Positions 43,481 to 52,677 of a DNA stretch of 64,000 nucleotides are shown here, in pieces (position 1 is the first letter of the stretch; each line of letters starts with the position of its first letter). The stretch comes from Streptosporangium carneum. GTDB lineage: Bacteria > Actinomycetota > Actinomycetes > Streptosporangiales > Streptosporangiaceae. The stretch spans positions 292,829 through 356,828 of the forward strand of contig NZ_BSEV01000007.1 in NCBI RefSeq assembly GCF_027922005.1, in the 5' to 3' direction. The position numbers were made by a program, and so were the translations under genes. Under the pieces are notes generated by a model, which did not search any database, was not told the origin of the DNA, and saw only the letters and a list, made by a program, of their open reading frames with translations.

Positions 43481-44719
43481 GTGTCCATCCAGCTCCCGCC
43501 CTCGGCGGCCCCTCGTTCCGCCTACCCGACGGACGTGCTTCCCGCGGCGCTCCGGCGCCGCCTCCTCGACCTGACCCGTGCCGGGACACCGGTGTCGGCG
43601 TACGTGTACGACGGATCGGTCGCCGCGGAACGCGCCCGCGAACTACGCGCGGCGCTCCCCGGGTGGGCGGCCGTCTACTTCGCCATGAAGGCCAACTCCT
43701 TCCCCGGCGTGGTGCGGGCCCTCGCTCCCCACGTGGACGGGTTCGAGGTCGCCTCCCTGACGGAGCTCGACCTCGCCCTGGAGGTCCGCCCCCCGCTGGA
43801 CGGCACGGCTCGCGTCGTCGCCGCCGGGCCGGCGAAGTCCGTCCCCGTCCTGACCGCCCTCGTCCGGGCCGGAGCTGAGGCGATCAACGCCGAGAGCCTG
43901 CTCGAACTCCACCGGATCAGCCGGATCGCGGTCGCCGAGGGCGTGCGGGCCAGGGTCGCGCTGCGGGTGAACCCCGCCGAGATCCCGGTCACCGGCTCCC
44001 TGCTCATGGGCGGCGTCCCGTCCCAGTTCGGCGTGGCGGAGCCGGACGTGCCGGAGGTGCTGCGCGAGGCCGTGCGACTGCCCGGCCTGGACGTGGTCGG
44101 CTTCCACGTCCACGCGGCCTCCGGCAACCTCGACGCCGACTCCCACGCCGCCTACCTGCGCTGGTGCGTGGAGTGGAGTGCGCGGACCGCGGCGGAGAAC
44201 GGCGTCGACCTCCGCCACATCGACGTCGGCGGTGGCATCGGCGTGGCCTTCGAGGGGGAGAAGCCCTTCGACGTCGCCCGCTTCGGCGAGCTGGCGGGGC
44301 AGGTCGAACCGCCCGCGGGCGTGCGGGTGCTGCTGGAACCCGGCCGTTTCCTGGCCGCCGACTGCGGCTGGTACGCCGCCGAGGTGGTCGACGTGAAGTC
44401 CTCCTACGGCTCGTGGTTCGTGATGCTGCGCGGCGGCATCAACCACTTCCAGCTCCCCACCTCGTGGGACATCGTGCACAACATGGCGGTGCTGCCGGTG
44501 GACCGGTGGCAGGAGGGCACGCGCCCGGCCGTCGAGAACGCGCGGGTCACGGTCGTCGGTGAGTTGTGCACGCCGGAGGACACACTGCTGCGCGACGTCC
44601 GGGTGGACCGCGTGCGCGCCGGTGACCTGGTCGTCTTCCCCTACGCGGGCTCCTACGGGTGGGAGTTCGCCATGCACCGCTTCCTAGGACATCCCGTCGC
44701 CGAACGCCACCTGCTCTGA
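43481..44719 (+). CDS. type III PLP-dependent decarboxylase (SbnH/AcsE/ornithine-decarboxylase-like)
   Basis: 412 aa alanine-racemase-fold decarboxylase. YFAMKANSFPGVV contains the PLP lysine; GFHVHAASGN, DVGGGIGVAF and EPGRFLAADCGWY form the PLP-phosphate site; GELCTPEDTLLRDV holds the active-site Cys. In NIS clusters such enzymes (SbnH, AcsE, PvsE) decarboxylate a citryl-amino-acid intermediate. GTG at 43481 with a weak AAAGGCAG site. First gene after iron box 3. The cluster also has a second, different decarboxylase. Confidence 0.84.
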   Translation: MSIQLPPSAAPRSAYPTDVLPAALRRRLLDLTRAGTPVSAYVYDGSVAAERARELRAALPGWAAVYFAMKANSFPGVVRALAPHVDGFEVASLTELDLALEVRPPLDGTARVVAAGPAKSVPVLTALVRAGAEAINAESLLELHRISRIAVAEGVRARVALRVNPAEIPVTGSLLMGGVPSQFGVAEPDVPEVLREAVRLPGLDVVGFHVHAASGNLDADSHAAYLRWCVEWSARTAAENGVDLRHIDVGGGIGVAFEGEKPFDVARFGELAGQVEPPAGVRVLLEPGRFLAADCGWYAAEVVDVKSSYGSWFVMLRGGINHFQLPTSWDIVHNMAVLPVDRWQEGTRPAVENARVTVVGELCTPEDTLLRDVRVDRVRAGDLVVFPYAGSYGWEFAMHRFLGHPVAERHLL

Positions 44720-44920
44720 CGGTCTCTCCGTCCGGGAGAGACGTCCCCGCCCCCGTCCCACCGCGACCTCACGACGTCCCGAAGCCGTCTCTCCGAGATC
44801 TCCATGACATCCCCACGGCCCGTGGGCTGTACGGCACCGCGCCAGACAGCACGACCAGCGGGCTGTGTCGCCCTGGGCCGCTTCCCACGTCGTCCCCCCA
44901 CGCCACCTGGAGTCCGATCC

Positions 44921-46318
44921 ATGACCGCGCATCCGATCGACCTCGTCGACACCGATGACCCCTCCGTCGAGGCCGAGGCCATCCTGCGGCGGCAGAACGC
45001 CCGGGAGTCCTCGGCGCGCACCTACGCCCGCTCGTTCCCGATCGTCCCGGCCCGCGCACAGGGCATGACGATCGAGGGCGCCGACGGCCGCCGCTACCTC
45101 GACTGCCTCTCCGGCGCCGGCACCCTCGCCCTCGGCCACAACCACCCCGTCGTCACCGAGGCCGTCCGGCGCACGATCGACAGCGGAGCCCCGCTGCACG
45201 TCCTGGACCTGGCCACACCGCAGAAGGACGACTTCACCGAGGCGCTGTTCGCCACCCTGCCCAGCGCGTTCGCCGACCACGCCCGCGTCCACTTCTGCGG
45301 GCCCGCGGGGACCGACGCGGTCGAGGCGGCGCTGAAGCTGACCCAGACCGCCACCGGGCGGCGCGGCATGCTGGCCTTCACCGGCGCCTACCACGGCATG
45401 ACGACGGGCGCGCTGGCCGTCACCGGCAGCGTCGCGGTCAAGGAGCCGGTGGCCGGGATCGCCGCGGACGTGACGCGACTGCCGTACCCCTACGACTACC
45501 GCTGCCCGTTCGGCGTCGGCGGGGAGCGGGGCGCGGAGCTGTCGGCGACGTACGTGGAGCGGCTGATCGACGACCCGTCCGGTGGAGTGACGCCCCCGGC
45601 CGCGATGATCCTCGAGGTGGTGCAGGGCGAGGGCGGCGTGGTGCCCGCCCCGGACGCCTGGCTGCGCCGGATGCGCCGGATCACCGCCGAGCGCCGGATC
45701 CCGCTGATCGTCGACGAGGTGCAGACGGGCGCGGGGCGGACGGGCGCCTTCTGGGCGGTGGAGCACAGCGGGATCGTGCCCGACGTGATGGTGATGTCGA
45801 AGGCCATCGGGGGAAGCCTGCCGCTGGCGGTGCTCGTCTACCACGAGGACTACGACGACTGGCTGCCCGGCGCGCACACCGGCACCTTCCGCGGCAACAC
45901 CCTGGCCATGGCGACCGGGGCCGCGACCCTGCGCCACATCGCCAGGGAGGGCCTGACCGAACGGGCCGCCGTCGTCGGCGCCCTGATGATGGAGCGGCTG
46001 TCCCAGGCGCGCGCCGCGCTGCCCGTGATCGGCGACGTCCGGGGCCGCGGCCTGATGATCGGCGTCGAGCTGGTGGACCCCGAGGGCGTCCCCGACTCCC
46101 GGGGCGCCCTCCCCCCCGCGCCGCGGCTGGCGGCCGAGGTGCGCGCCGCGTGCCTGGAGCGCGGTCTCATCGTGGAGCTGGGCGGCAGGCACGACTCGAC
46201 GGTCCGGCTGCTGCCTCCGTTGACCATCACCGACGAGCAGGCCGAGACGGTCCTCGACAGGCTCACCGACGCCCTCGCGGCGGTGACGGCGCCGCGGCTC
46301 GCCGGGCGGCCGGCATGA
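44921..46318 (+). CDS. L-2,4-diaminobutyrate:2-oxoglutarate aminotransferase (RhbA-like)
   Basis: 465 aa class III aminotransferase. YLDCLSGAGTLALGHNHPVV, FCGPAGTDAVEAALKL, FTGAYHGMTTG, LIVDEVQTGAGRTG, the PLP Lys in MVMSKAIGGSLPLAV and FRGNTLAMATGAAT match DABA aminotransferases (RhbA/DhaA/EctB kin). Makes diaminobutyrate from aspartate-semialdehyde. ATG at 44921 follows GGAG. A ~200-bp gap separates it from the preceding decarboxylase, but it overlaps the next gene by 4 bp. Confidence 0.87.
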   Translation: MTAHPIDLVDTDDPSVEAEAILRRQNARESSARTYARSFPIVPARAQGMTIEGADGRRYLDCLSGAGTLALGHNHPVVTEAVRRTIDSGAPLHVLDLATPQKDDFTEALFATLPSAFADHARVHFCGPAGTDAVEAALKLTQTATGRRGMLAFTGAYHGMTTGALAVTGSVAVKEPVAGIAADVTRLPYPYDYRCPFGVGGERGAELSATYVERLIDDPSGGVTPPAAMILEVVQGEGGVVPAPDAWLRRMRRITAERRIPLIVDEVQTGAGRTGAFWAVEHSGIVPDVMVMSKAIGGSLPLAVLVYHEDYDDWLPGAHTGTFRGNTLAMATGAATLRHIAREGLTERAAVVGALMMERLSQARAALPVIGDVRGRGLMIGVELVDPEGVPDSRGALPPAPRLAAEVRAACLERGLIVELGGRHDSTVRLLPPLTITDEQAETVLDRLTDALAAVTAPRLAGRPA

Positions 46319-47844
46319 TCCCCGCCGTCGACGGCTCCGCCGAGAGCGCCCTGGATCCCGTCGTACCGCAGGAGGCCGACCCGAGGACAGCGCTGTCCGG
46401 CGGCGTCGCCGGGGCGGCCGCGCTGGAGCCCGTGCTGCGCGTCGTGCTGGACGCCCTCGCCGCCGGCGCGGCGGAGCGGGGCGGGCCGCTCCCCGCGGGA
46501 AGGCCTGCGCAGCTGGCCGCCGGGGTCGCGCGGGCCCTGTCCCAGCCGGGCGGCGACGACGCGCTGCACCGCCTGACCACCCTGCTGGCCTACGGCAGCG
46601 CCGACCCCGCCGACCCGTTCTGCGCCGCGCACCTGCACTGTCCGCCGCTGGCCGTGGCCGTCGCCGCCGATCTGGCGGTGTCCGCGCTCAACCCCTCGCA
46701 GGACTCCTGGGACCAGGCGCCCGCGGCCACCTCGCTGGAGACGCTGCTGCTGGAGGAGCTGGCGCGGCTGGTGGGGTACCCGGCCGAAGCCGCCGGCGTG
46801 CTCACCTCGGGTGGCACCGAGTCCAACCTCATGGGGCTGACCCTGGCCAGGGACCGGGTGATGGGCGAGGCGACCGGGCAGCGGATCGAGACGGGCGGGA
46901 TACCCCGGAACGCTCCACGCCCGAGGATCTTCGCCTCCGCCGTCGCGCACTTCTCGGTGCAGCGGGCCGCGGCCCTGCTGGGCCTGGGAGAGGACGCGGT
47001 CGTGCCCGTCCCCGTCGACGACGGGCTCAGGATGGACGCCGGCGCGCTGGCCCGTGCCCTGGACGAAGCCGCCGGACGCGGTGAGCTCCCCGTCGCCGTG
47101 GTGGCCACCGCCGGCACCACCGACACCGGGGCGATCGACCCGCTGCCCGCCTGCGCGGCACTGGCCCGCGAGCACGGCGCCTGGCTGCACGTGGACGCCG
47201 CCTACGGGGGCGGCGCGCTGCTGTCGGACCGGCTCGCGCCGCTGGTGGCCGGCATCGAGCTGGCCGACTCGGTCTCCCTGGACTGGCACAAGCTGGGCTG
47301 GCAGCCCGCCGCGGCGGGCGTGTTCCTGGTGCGGCGGGCCGAGACGTACGCGTCACTGGCCCGCAGGGCCGCCTACCTCAACCCCGCGGACGACGAGCGG
47401 GCCGGCTATCCCAGCTTGCTGGGGCTCTCGCTGCGCACGACGCGCCGCGCCGACGCGTTCAAGATCGCTGTGACGCTGCGGACCCTGGGCCGGAGCGGCC
47501 TGGGCCGTCTCGTCGACGCCTGCCACGACCTGGCGCTCGCCGGCGCGGAGGCGGTGCGCGCCCACCCCCGCCTGGAGCTGCACGCCGACCCTGTGCTGAC
47601 GACCTTCCTGTTCCGTTACATGCCGGCGGACCCCGAGCGGGCGGACCGGGTCAACGCCGGGCTGCGGCGTCGGCTGCTCCGCGAGGGGCGGGCCGTCGTC
47701 GGCCGCACCGAGCTGCCCGGCGACGGCCCCGGCCGGGTCCGGCTCAAGCTCACCCTGCTCAACCCGCACACGACTCCCGAACAGGTCGAGCGGCTGATCC
47801 ACACCGTCGCCGAGGAAGGCGCAGCCGAGGAGGAACTGCCGTGA
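46315..47844 (+). CDS. L-2,4-diaminobutyrate decarboxylase (RhbB-like, group II PLP)
   Basis: 509 aa group II (glutamate-decarboxylase-like) enzyme. GVLTSGGTESNLMGL, SVAHFSVQRAA-type His, TAGTTDTGAIDP, LHVDAAYGGG and the PLP Lys in SLDWHKLGWQP match DABA decarboxylase, which yields 1,3-diaminopropane. With the preceding aminotransferase this is the rhizobactin diamine route. ATG overlaps the aminotransferase stop by 4 bp. Its Asn-Pro-Ser-Gln-Asp-Ser-Trp-Asp-Gln region resembles that of DABA and aromatic decarboxylases. Product could also be a different diamine. Confidence 0.86.
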   Translation: MIPAVDGSAESALDPVVPQEADPRTALSGGVAGAAALEPVLRVVLDALAAGAAERGGPLPAGRPAQLAAGVARALSQPGGDDALHRLTTLLAYGSADPADPFCAAHLHCPPLAVAVAADLAVSALNPSQDSWDQAPAATSLETLLLEELARLVGYPAEAAGVLTSGGTESNLMGLTLARDRVMGEATGQRIETGGIPRNAPRPRIFASAVAHFSVQRAAALLGLGEDAVVPVPVDDGLRMDAGALARALDEAAGRGELPVAVVATAGTTDTGAIDPLPACAALAREHGAWLHVDAAYGGGALLSDRLAPLVAGIELADSVSLDWHKLGWQPAAAGVFLVRRAETYASLARRAAYLNPADDERAGYPSLLGLSLRTTRRADAFKIAVTLRTLGRSGLGRLVDACHDLALAGAEAVRAHPRLELHADPVLTTFLFRYMPADPERADRVNAGLRRRLLREGRAVVGRTELPGDGPGRVRLKLTLLNPHTTPEQVERLIHTVAEEGAAEEELP

Positions 47845-49688
47845 AGGAGCCGACCGGCGAACGCCGCACCCCCGGAAGCCAGGACGGCGACGCCGCAGGA
47901 CCGACCGCGCCGGCGGGGCGGGTCCACGGCTCCGACCCGCTCGACCACGCCGATCCGCTGCGGGCGGGAGAGGCGGCGGCGATGGAGGCGCTGCTGCGCG
48001 CGTACGTGCGCGACACCGGAACCCGCGTTCCGGCCCCTGGCCGGGAGATGCCGCTCGACCTCACGGCCGGCGGCGTCCGGCTGACCGTCCCGGTGCGGTA
48101 CAGGTCCGCGACCGGCTGGCACCGCTTCGGCGAGCCGCTCGTCGTCCCGGCGGACGGGCCCGGCGGGCGGCGGCTGCCCGCCGACGCCGCGCTGGTGGCC
48201 GCGGCCCTGGTCCGGGAGACCGTCGTGGCGCGACGGCTCCCCTCCCACCTGGCCTCGGACGCCGTCGGACGGGTGCTGAACTCCGCCCGCCGTACCGGAG
48301 CGCATCTCGCTCTGCGGCGCGCCGAGGGGCCCGGCGGGCGGGGGCCGACCCCATTCCTCGACGCCGAGCAGGCGCTCCTGCTGGGCCACCCCTTCCACCC
48401 CGCCCCCAAAAGCCGCGAGGAGGCCTCGGAGGGCGAGCTCGAGGAGTACTCCCCCGAGACGCGCGGCTCGTTCCGCCTGCACTGGTTCGCCGCGGACCCC
48501 GCCGTCGTCGTGGGCGGCAGCGCGGACGGCGTCCCCGTCCCCGAGCTGCTGCGCGGGCTCGCCCGGGGAGTCGTCCTGCCGGACGGGACGGTCCCGGTGC
48601 CCGCCCACCCGTGGCAGGCCCGCGAGGTGCTGCGCCGTCCCGAGGTCGCCGCGCTGGTCGAGGCGGGGCTGCTGCGGCCGCTCGGGCCCGCGGGTCCCGC
48701 GTGGCACCCCACCTCCTCGGTGCGCACCGTGCACCGCCCGGACGCCGAGGTGATGCTCAAGCTCTCCCTCGGCATGCGGATCACCAACTCCCGGCGCAAC
48801 AACCTGCGCGGTGAGATGCGTCTCGGCGTCCAGGCCGCCCGGCTGCTGGCCGCGGGCCCCGCGGCCTGGCTGCGGGCCCGGCACCCGGAGTTCCGGATCC
48901 TGCGTGACTTCGCCTGGGTCTCGGTGGGCGCGGACGGGCCGGAGACCGGCCTGGAGACCGCGATCCGCGACAACCCCTTCCGGGGCGACGACGGGGAGGG
49001 CATGTGCGTGGCCGGTCTGCTGGCCGAGCGCACGGGTCCGGGCGACGGCACCGCGCCGGGGCATCGAGCCCTGCTGTCAGCCGCCGTGGCGCGGGCGAGC
49101 CGCGCGCTGGGCGTGTCCACCGGCGAGGCGTCGGCGCGCTGGCTGGCCCGCTATCTCGACGTCCTCGTCGTCCCCCTGATCGCCCTCCGCGCGCGGTACG
49201 GCGTGGCCCTGGAGCCCCACCACCAGAACACGCTGGTGGCGCTGGACGGCGACGGCCTGCCGCGGGCGGGCTGGTACCGGGACAGCCAGGGCTACTACGT
49301 GGCCGCCTCGCAGGCCGACGGCCTGCGGCGGCTGCTGCCCGATCTGGCCGACGGGCTGGACCTCGTCTTCGACGACGACTTCGTCGACGAGCGGATGGCC
49401 TACTACCTCGGCGTCAACAACCTGCTCGGCCTGGTCGGCGCGTTCGGGGCCCTCGGCCTCGCCGACGAGGGCGACCTGCTGCGCGCGCTGCGCGCCGCGC
49501 TGGAACGGCTGCGCGCGGCCGAGCCCGGCGCGAAGAACTTCCTCGGTCTGCTGCTCGACTCGCCCGTCCTGCGCTGCAAGGGCAACTACCTGACCTGCGT
49601 GGACGGCCTGGACGAGCTGGTCGGCGACGTGCAGACCCAGTCCGTCTACATCGACCTTCCCAACCCCCTCACGGAGGTGGCGCGGTGA
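47841..49688 (+). CDS. NIS synthetase, IucA/IucC family (RhbC-like)
   Basis: 615 aa. GHPFHPAPKSREEAS, VPAHPWQAREVL, WHPTSSVRTVHRP, KLSLGMRITNSRRNNLRG and LEPHHQNTLVALDG are the nucleotide/citrate-binding motifs of IucA/IucC enzymes, which join citrate to an amine using ATP. GTG at 47841 overlaps the decarboxylase stop by 4 bp. An ~40-residue extension precedes the conserved domain. The second synthetase of the pair lies downstream, as in aerobactin and rhizobactin clusters. Confidence 0.92.
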   Translation: MKEPTGERRTPGSQDGDAAGPTAPAGRVHGSDPLDHADPLRAGEAAAMEALLRAYVRDTGTRVPAPGREMPLDLTAGGVRLTVPVRYRSATGWHRFGEPLVVPADGPGGRRLPADAALVAAALVRETVVARRLPSHLASDAVGRVLNSARRTGAHLALRRAEGPGGRGPTPFLDAEQALLLGHPFHPAPKSREEASEGELEEYSPETRGSFRLHWFAADPAVVVGGSADGVPVPELLRGLARGVVLPDGTVPVPAHPWQAREVLRRPEVAALVEAGLLRPLGPAGPAWHPTSSVRTVHRPDAEVMLKLSLGMRITNSRRNNLRGEMRLGVQAARLLAAGPAAWLRARHPEFRILRDFAWVSVGADGPETGLETAIRDNPFRGDDGEGMCVAGLLAERTGPGDGTAPGHRALLSAAVARASRALGVSTGEASARWLARYLDVLVVPLIALRARYGVALEPHHQNTLVALDGDGLPRAGWYRDSQGYYVAASQADGLRRLLPDLADGLDLVFDDDFVDERMAYYLGVNNLLGLVGAFGALGLADEGDLLRALRAALERLRAAEPGAKNFLGLLLDSPVLRCKGNYLTCVDGLDELVGDVQTQSVYIDLPNPLTEVAR

Positions 49689-51145
49689 CCCCGCCCTCGA
49701 CGTCCCCCGACGAGCGCTCCCCCCATGGCCTGCCCGCCGACGACCAGGCCCCGTACGACCTGGTCGGAGTCGGCATCGGCCCGTTCAACCTCTCCCTGGC
49801 CGCGCTCTGCTCCGGCGTGCCCGACCTGCGGGTCCTCTTCCTCGACGCCAGGAGTCGCTTCTCCTGGCATCCGGGCCTGCTGCTGGAAGGGACCGTGCTG
49901 CAGGTGCCGTTCCTCGCCGACCTGGTCACCATGGTCGACCCGACGAGCCCCTGGTCGTATCTGAACTATCTGCGGCACCACGACCGGATGTTCCCCTTCT
50001 TCTTCTCCGAGCGCTTCCACATCCCACGCCGCGAGTACGACCACTACTGCCGCTGGGCCGCCGAACGGCTGCCCTCCTGCCGCTTCGACGCCGAGGTCAC
50101 CTCGCTGGAGTGGGACGAGACGGCCCGCGCCTTCGCGGTGACGCACCGCTCCGCGGACGGGACGCTCTCCCGGGTCAGGGCCCGCCAGGTCGTCCTGGGC
50201 GTCGGAACCGCTCCCGTCGTCCCCGGACCGCTGCGCCCGCTGCTGACCGAGACGCACGCGGGCCGCGTCCTGCACAGTGCCGACTACCTCGCCCACAGGG
50301 CCGGTCTCGCCACCGCCCGTGACGTCACCGTGATCGGCGCGGGGCAGTCGGGCGCGGAGGTCGTGCTCGACCTGCTGCGCCATCGGGACGACGCGGACGG
50401 CTCGGGTGAGGGCGGGCCGTACGTGCGCTGGCTGGCCCGCACGCCGGCGTTCGCCCCCATGGAGTACTCCAAGATCGGCCTGGAGCACTTCACCCCCGAC
50501 TACGTCCGCTACTTCCGCGGGCTCGGCGAGGCGGAGCGCGAGCGGCTCGTGCGCGAGCAGTGGCAGCTCTACAAGGGTGTCAGTCAGGAGACGCTGGGAG
50601 ACATCCACGACGAGCTGTACGAGAGGACCGTCGGCGGCGCGGCGTCCCCCGCCGCGCTGCACCCGGGGGTCGAGGTCGTCGCCGCGTCCGCCGAGGGCGA
50701 CGGCTATCTGCTGACCTGCCGCCACCGCCAGCAGGGGACGGTCTTCGAGGTGCGCACCTCGGCGGTGGTCGCGGCCACCGGATACACGGCCTCCCGTCCC
50801 GCCTTCCTGGAGCCGCTGGCCGACCTGGTCGACTGGGACGACAGGGGCCGGTACCAGGTCGACGGGGAGTACCGGGTCGCGCTGGACCCCCGCGTCTCGG
50901 GCTCGCTGTACGTGCAGAACGCCGAGACGCACACGCACGGCGTCGGCGCGCCCGACCTCACCCTCGGCGCGTGGCGGGCCGCGACGATCCTGAACGCCGC
51001 GGTGGGGCGGACGGTGTTCGACGTCCCCTCTCAGGTGGCCTGGACGACCTTCGGAGCGCCCGACGCGCGGGACGGAGAGCGAGCGTGGAGCGCCGGGTCG
51101 CCCGGCGGCGTCCTGGGTTCGACCGCGACCGGCTCGCCGCGATGA
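49685..51145 (+). CDS. amine N-hydroxylase (IucD/RhbE family)
   Basis: 486 aa flavin-dependent N-monooxygenase. VGVGIGPFNLSLAALCSG (FAD), HPGLLLEGTVLQVPFLADLVTMVDPTS, VTVIGAGQSGAEVVLDLL (NADPH) and VVAATGYTASRPAF (ATGY) mark the lysine/ornithine/diaminopropane N-hydroxylase family. It would hydroxylate the primary amine for a hydroxamate. An acyltransferase (IucB/RhbD) that normally acylates it next is absent here. GTG overlaps the previous stop by 4 bp. Confidence 0.92.
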   Translation: MTPPSTSPDERSPHGLPADDQAPYDLVGVGIGPFNLSLAALCSGVPDLRVLFLDARSRFSWHPGLLLEGTVLQVPFLADLVTMVDPTSPWSYLNYLRHHDRMFPFFFSERFHIPRREYDHYCRWAAERLPSCRFDAEVTSLEWDETARAFAVTHRSADGTLSRVRARQVVLGVGTAPVVPGPLRPLLTETHAGRVLHSADYLAHRAGLATARDVTVIGAGQSGAEVVLDLLRHRDDADGSGEGGPYVRWLARTPAFAPMEYSKIGLEHFTPDYVRYFRGLGEAERERLVREQWQLYKGVSQETLGDIHDELYERTVGGAASPAALHPGVEVVAASAEGDGYLLTCRHRQQGTVFEVRTSAVVAATGYTASRPAFLEPLADLVDWDDRGRYQVDGEYRVALDPRVSGSLYVQNAETHTHGVGAPDLTLGAWRAATILNAAVGRTVFDVPSQVAWTTFGAPDARDGERAWSAGSPGGVLGSTATGSPR

Positions 51146-52677
51146 ACGCCTCCGACGCCGGCGGTGCCTCCGTCCCCGGAGCGGGGGCGCGCCGCGCCAA
51201 GGCCGTGCTCATCTCGGTGATCGGCCTGCACCTGGTCGCCGAGACCTCGCTGACCCCCTTCCTGCCGCAGCTGTTCCAGCGGCTCTACGGCGTCGAGGAC
51301 CCGGGCGCGACCGGGATGTACCTGTGGATCTGCCGCGTCGTCGGCCTGGCCGCGCTCCCGCTTTGGGGGCTGGCGGCCCGGCGGTGGCCGCTGCACCGGC
51401 TGGTGCTGGCCGGGCTCTGCGGGTCCGCCGTGCTCGACCTGCTGCTCGGCATGGCCCCCAGTTACGCCGCGTACACCGTGCTGTCGACGGCCGTGGTCAT
51501 GACCAACAGCGCGCTGCTGCTGGCCTATCCGGCGTTCATCGCCGAGCACGACGACGCCCGCGAGGGCGGGGAGCGCGCCCGGCTGGCCGGGATCTGCTCG
51601 ATCGTGGTGGTCTTCCACCTGTCGACCGTGGTCGCGACGGCGGTCGGCGCGGGGGTGCTCGCGCTGCCGGAACCCCGGCTCGGCATCTCGGCCTTCGCCC
51701 TGCTGGACACGGCGCTGGCCGTGCTGACCTTCCGCGTCCTCGGACGGCACACGCCCTCCGGCGACGCCTCGAACGCGCCCGCCGCCTCACCCGGCGACGC
51801 CTCCTCGCACACGGCCGCCGCCGACGCGCCGACCGGCCTCCGCGAGCGGGCCGGAGCCGGGGAGCTCCCCCGCGGCGTCGAGGGCCCGGCCGCCCCCGTC
51901 GGCGGCTCAGGGGTCGCCGCCTTCTGGCGCGGCCTCAGAGGCGGCCCCCGGTTCGCGGCGCTCGCTCAGGCGGCGCTGATCGGAGTCGCCTTCGACTTCT
52001 CGGTCAACGTGGCGCGTCCCTTCTTCACCGAGTTCGCCGACGCTCTCGGCGGCGGGGCCGCCGAGTCCGCGGCGCTGTTCTTCCTGCCCAGCGTCGCCGC
52101 GCTGGCCGTGTTGCCTTTCGTGCGCCGCTTCCACGACGTGTTCGGCGACCGGCTGCTGCCGCTGGCACTGGCCGTCGGGGCCGCCGGGCTGGCGTGGCAG
52201 GCGCTGTCGGCCTCGCTGCCCGCCCTGGTCTGCGGCAGGCTGCTGTTCGGCGTCGGTCTCGGCGTGGGGCAGGTCGCCGTGGAGCTGCGCGCGTTCCGCG
52301 CCACGGGCACGGCGGGCCCGGCGTTCACCGTCGTCGAGACCGTCAGGTCCGCCGGGCTGCTCGCCGCTCCGCTGGCCGCGGCGGCGGCCGTCTCGCACGA
52401 TCTGGCCCTGCCCGTCGCCGTCGCCGCAATCGTCCAGACGGCCGCGGTCGCCCTGTCCCTGAGGCGCGCGCGGGCCTCCGCGCCGACGCCCGCCGTCGGC
52501 CTGGACGTCCCCGCCGTCTCCATGGCGGCACCTCCCCCTGTCATCCCCGTGCCCCCTGTCATCCCCGTGGCGGCACCTCCCCTCGCCGTGTCCGCGGCGG
52601 ACCTCTCCGCCCCCGCGAAACCCCCTGTCATGTCCCCAGAGCCCCCCGTCATGTCCGCAGAGGAGACGCGCAGATGA
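51142..52677 (+). CDS. MFS transporter, probable siderophore exporter
   Basis: 511 aa with ~12 hydrophobic helices; LPLWGLAARRWPLHRL is the loop 2-3 MFS motif. A long charged/Ala-rich loop lies in the middle (residues ~215-255). The C-terminus (~450-511) is a Pro-rich tail with imperfect repeats (PPVIPV, PPVMS). Such transporters in NIS operons export the product. ATG at 51142 overlaps the hydroxylase stop by 4 bp, and its stop overlaps the next start. Confidence 0.85.
   Translation: MNASDAGGASVPGAGARRAKAVLISVIGLHLVAETSLTPFLPQLFQRLYGVEDPGATGMYLWICRVVGLAALPLWGLAARRWPLHRLVLAGLCGSAVLDLLLGMAPSYAAYTVLSTAVVMTNSALLLAYPAFIAEHDDAREGGERARLAGICSIVVVFHLSTVVATAVGAGVLALPEPRLGISAFALLDTALAVLTFRVLGRHTPSGDASNAPAASPGDASSHTAAADAPTGLRERAGAGELPRGVEGPAAPVGGSGVAAFWRGLRGGPRFAALAQAALIGVAFDFSVNVARPFFTEFADALGGGAAESAALFFLPSVAALAVLPFVRRFHDVFGDRLLPLALAVGAAGLAWQALSASLPALVCGRLLFGVGLGVGQVAVELRAFRATGTAGPAFTVVETVRSAGLLAAPLAAAAAVSHDLALPVAVAAIVQTAAVALSLRRARASAPTPAVGLDVPAVSMAAPPPVIPVPPVIPVAAPPLAVSAADLSAPAKPPVMSPEPPVMSAEETRR

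Noticed and set aside
43481..44719. Simple lysA (diaminopimelate decarboxylase) call
   Set aside because: Fold is the same, but position after an iron box in an NIS operon favours an SbnH/AcsE-like role; left open in the entry.
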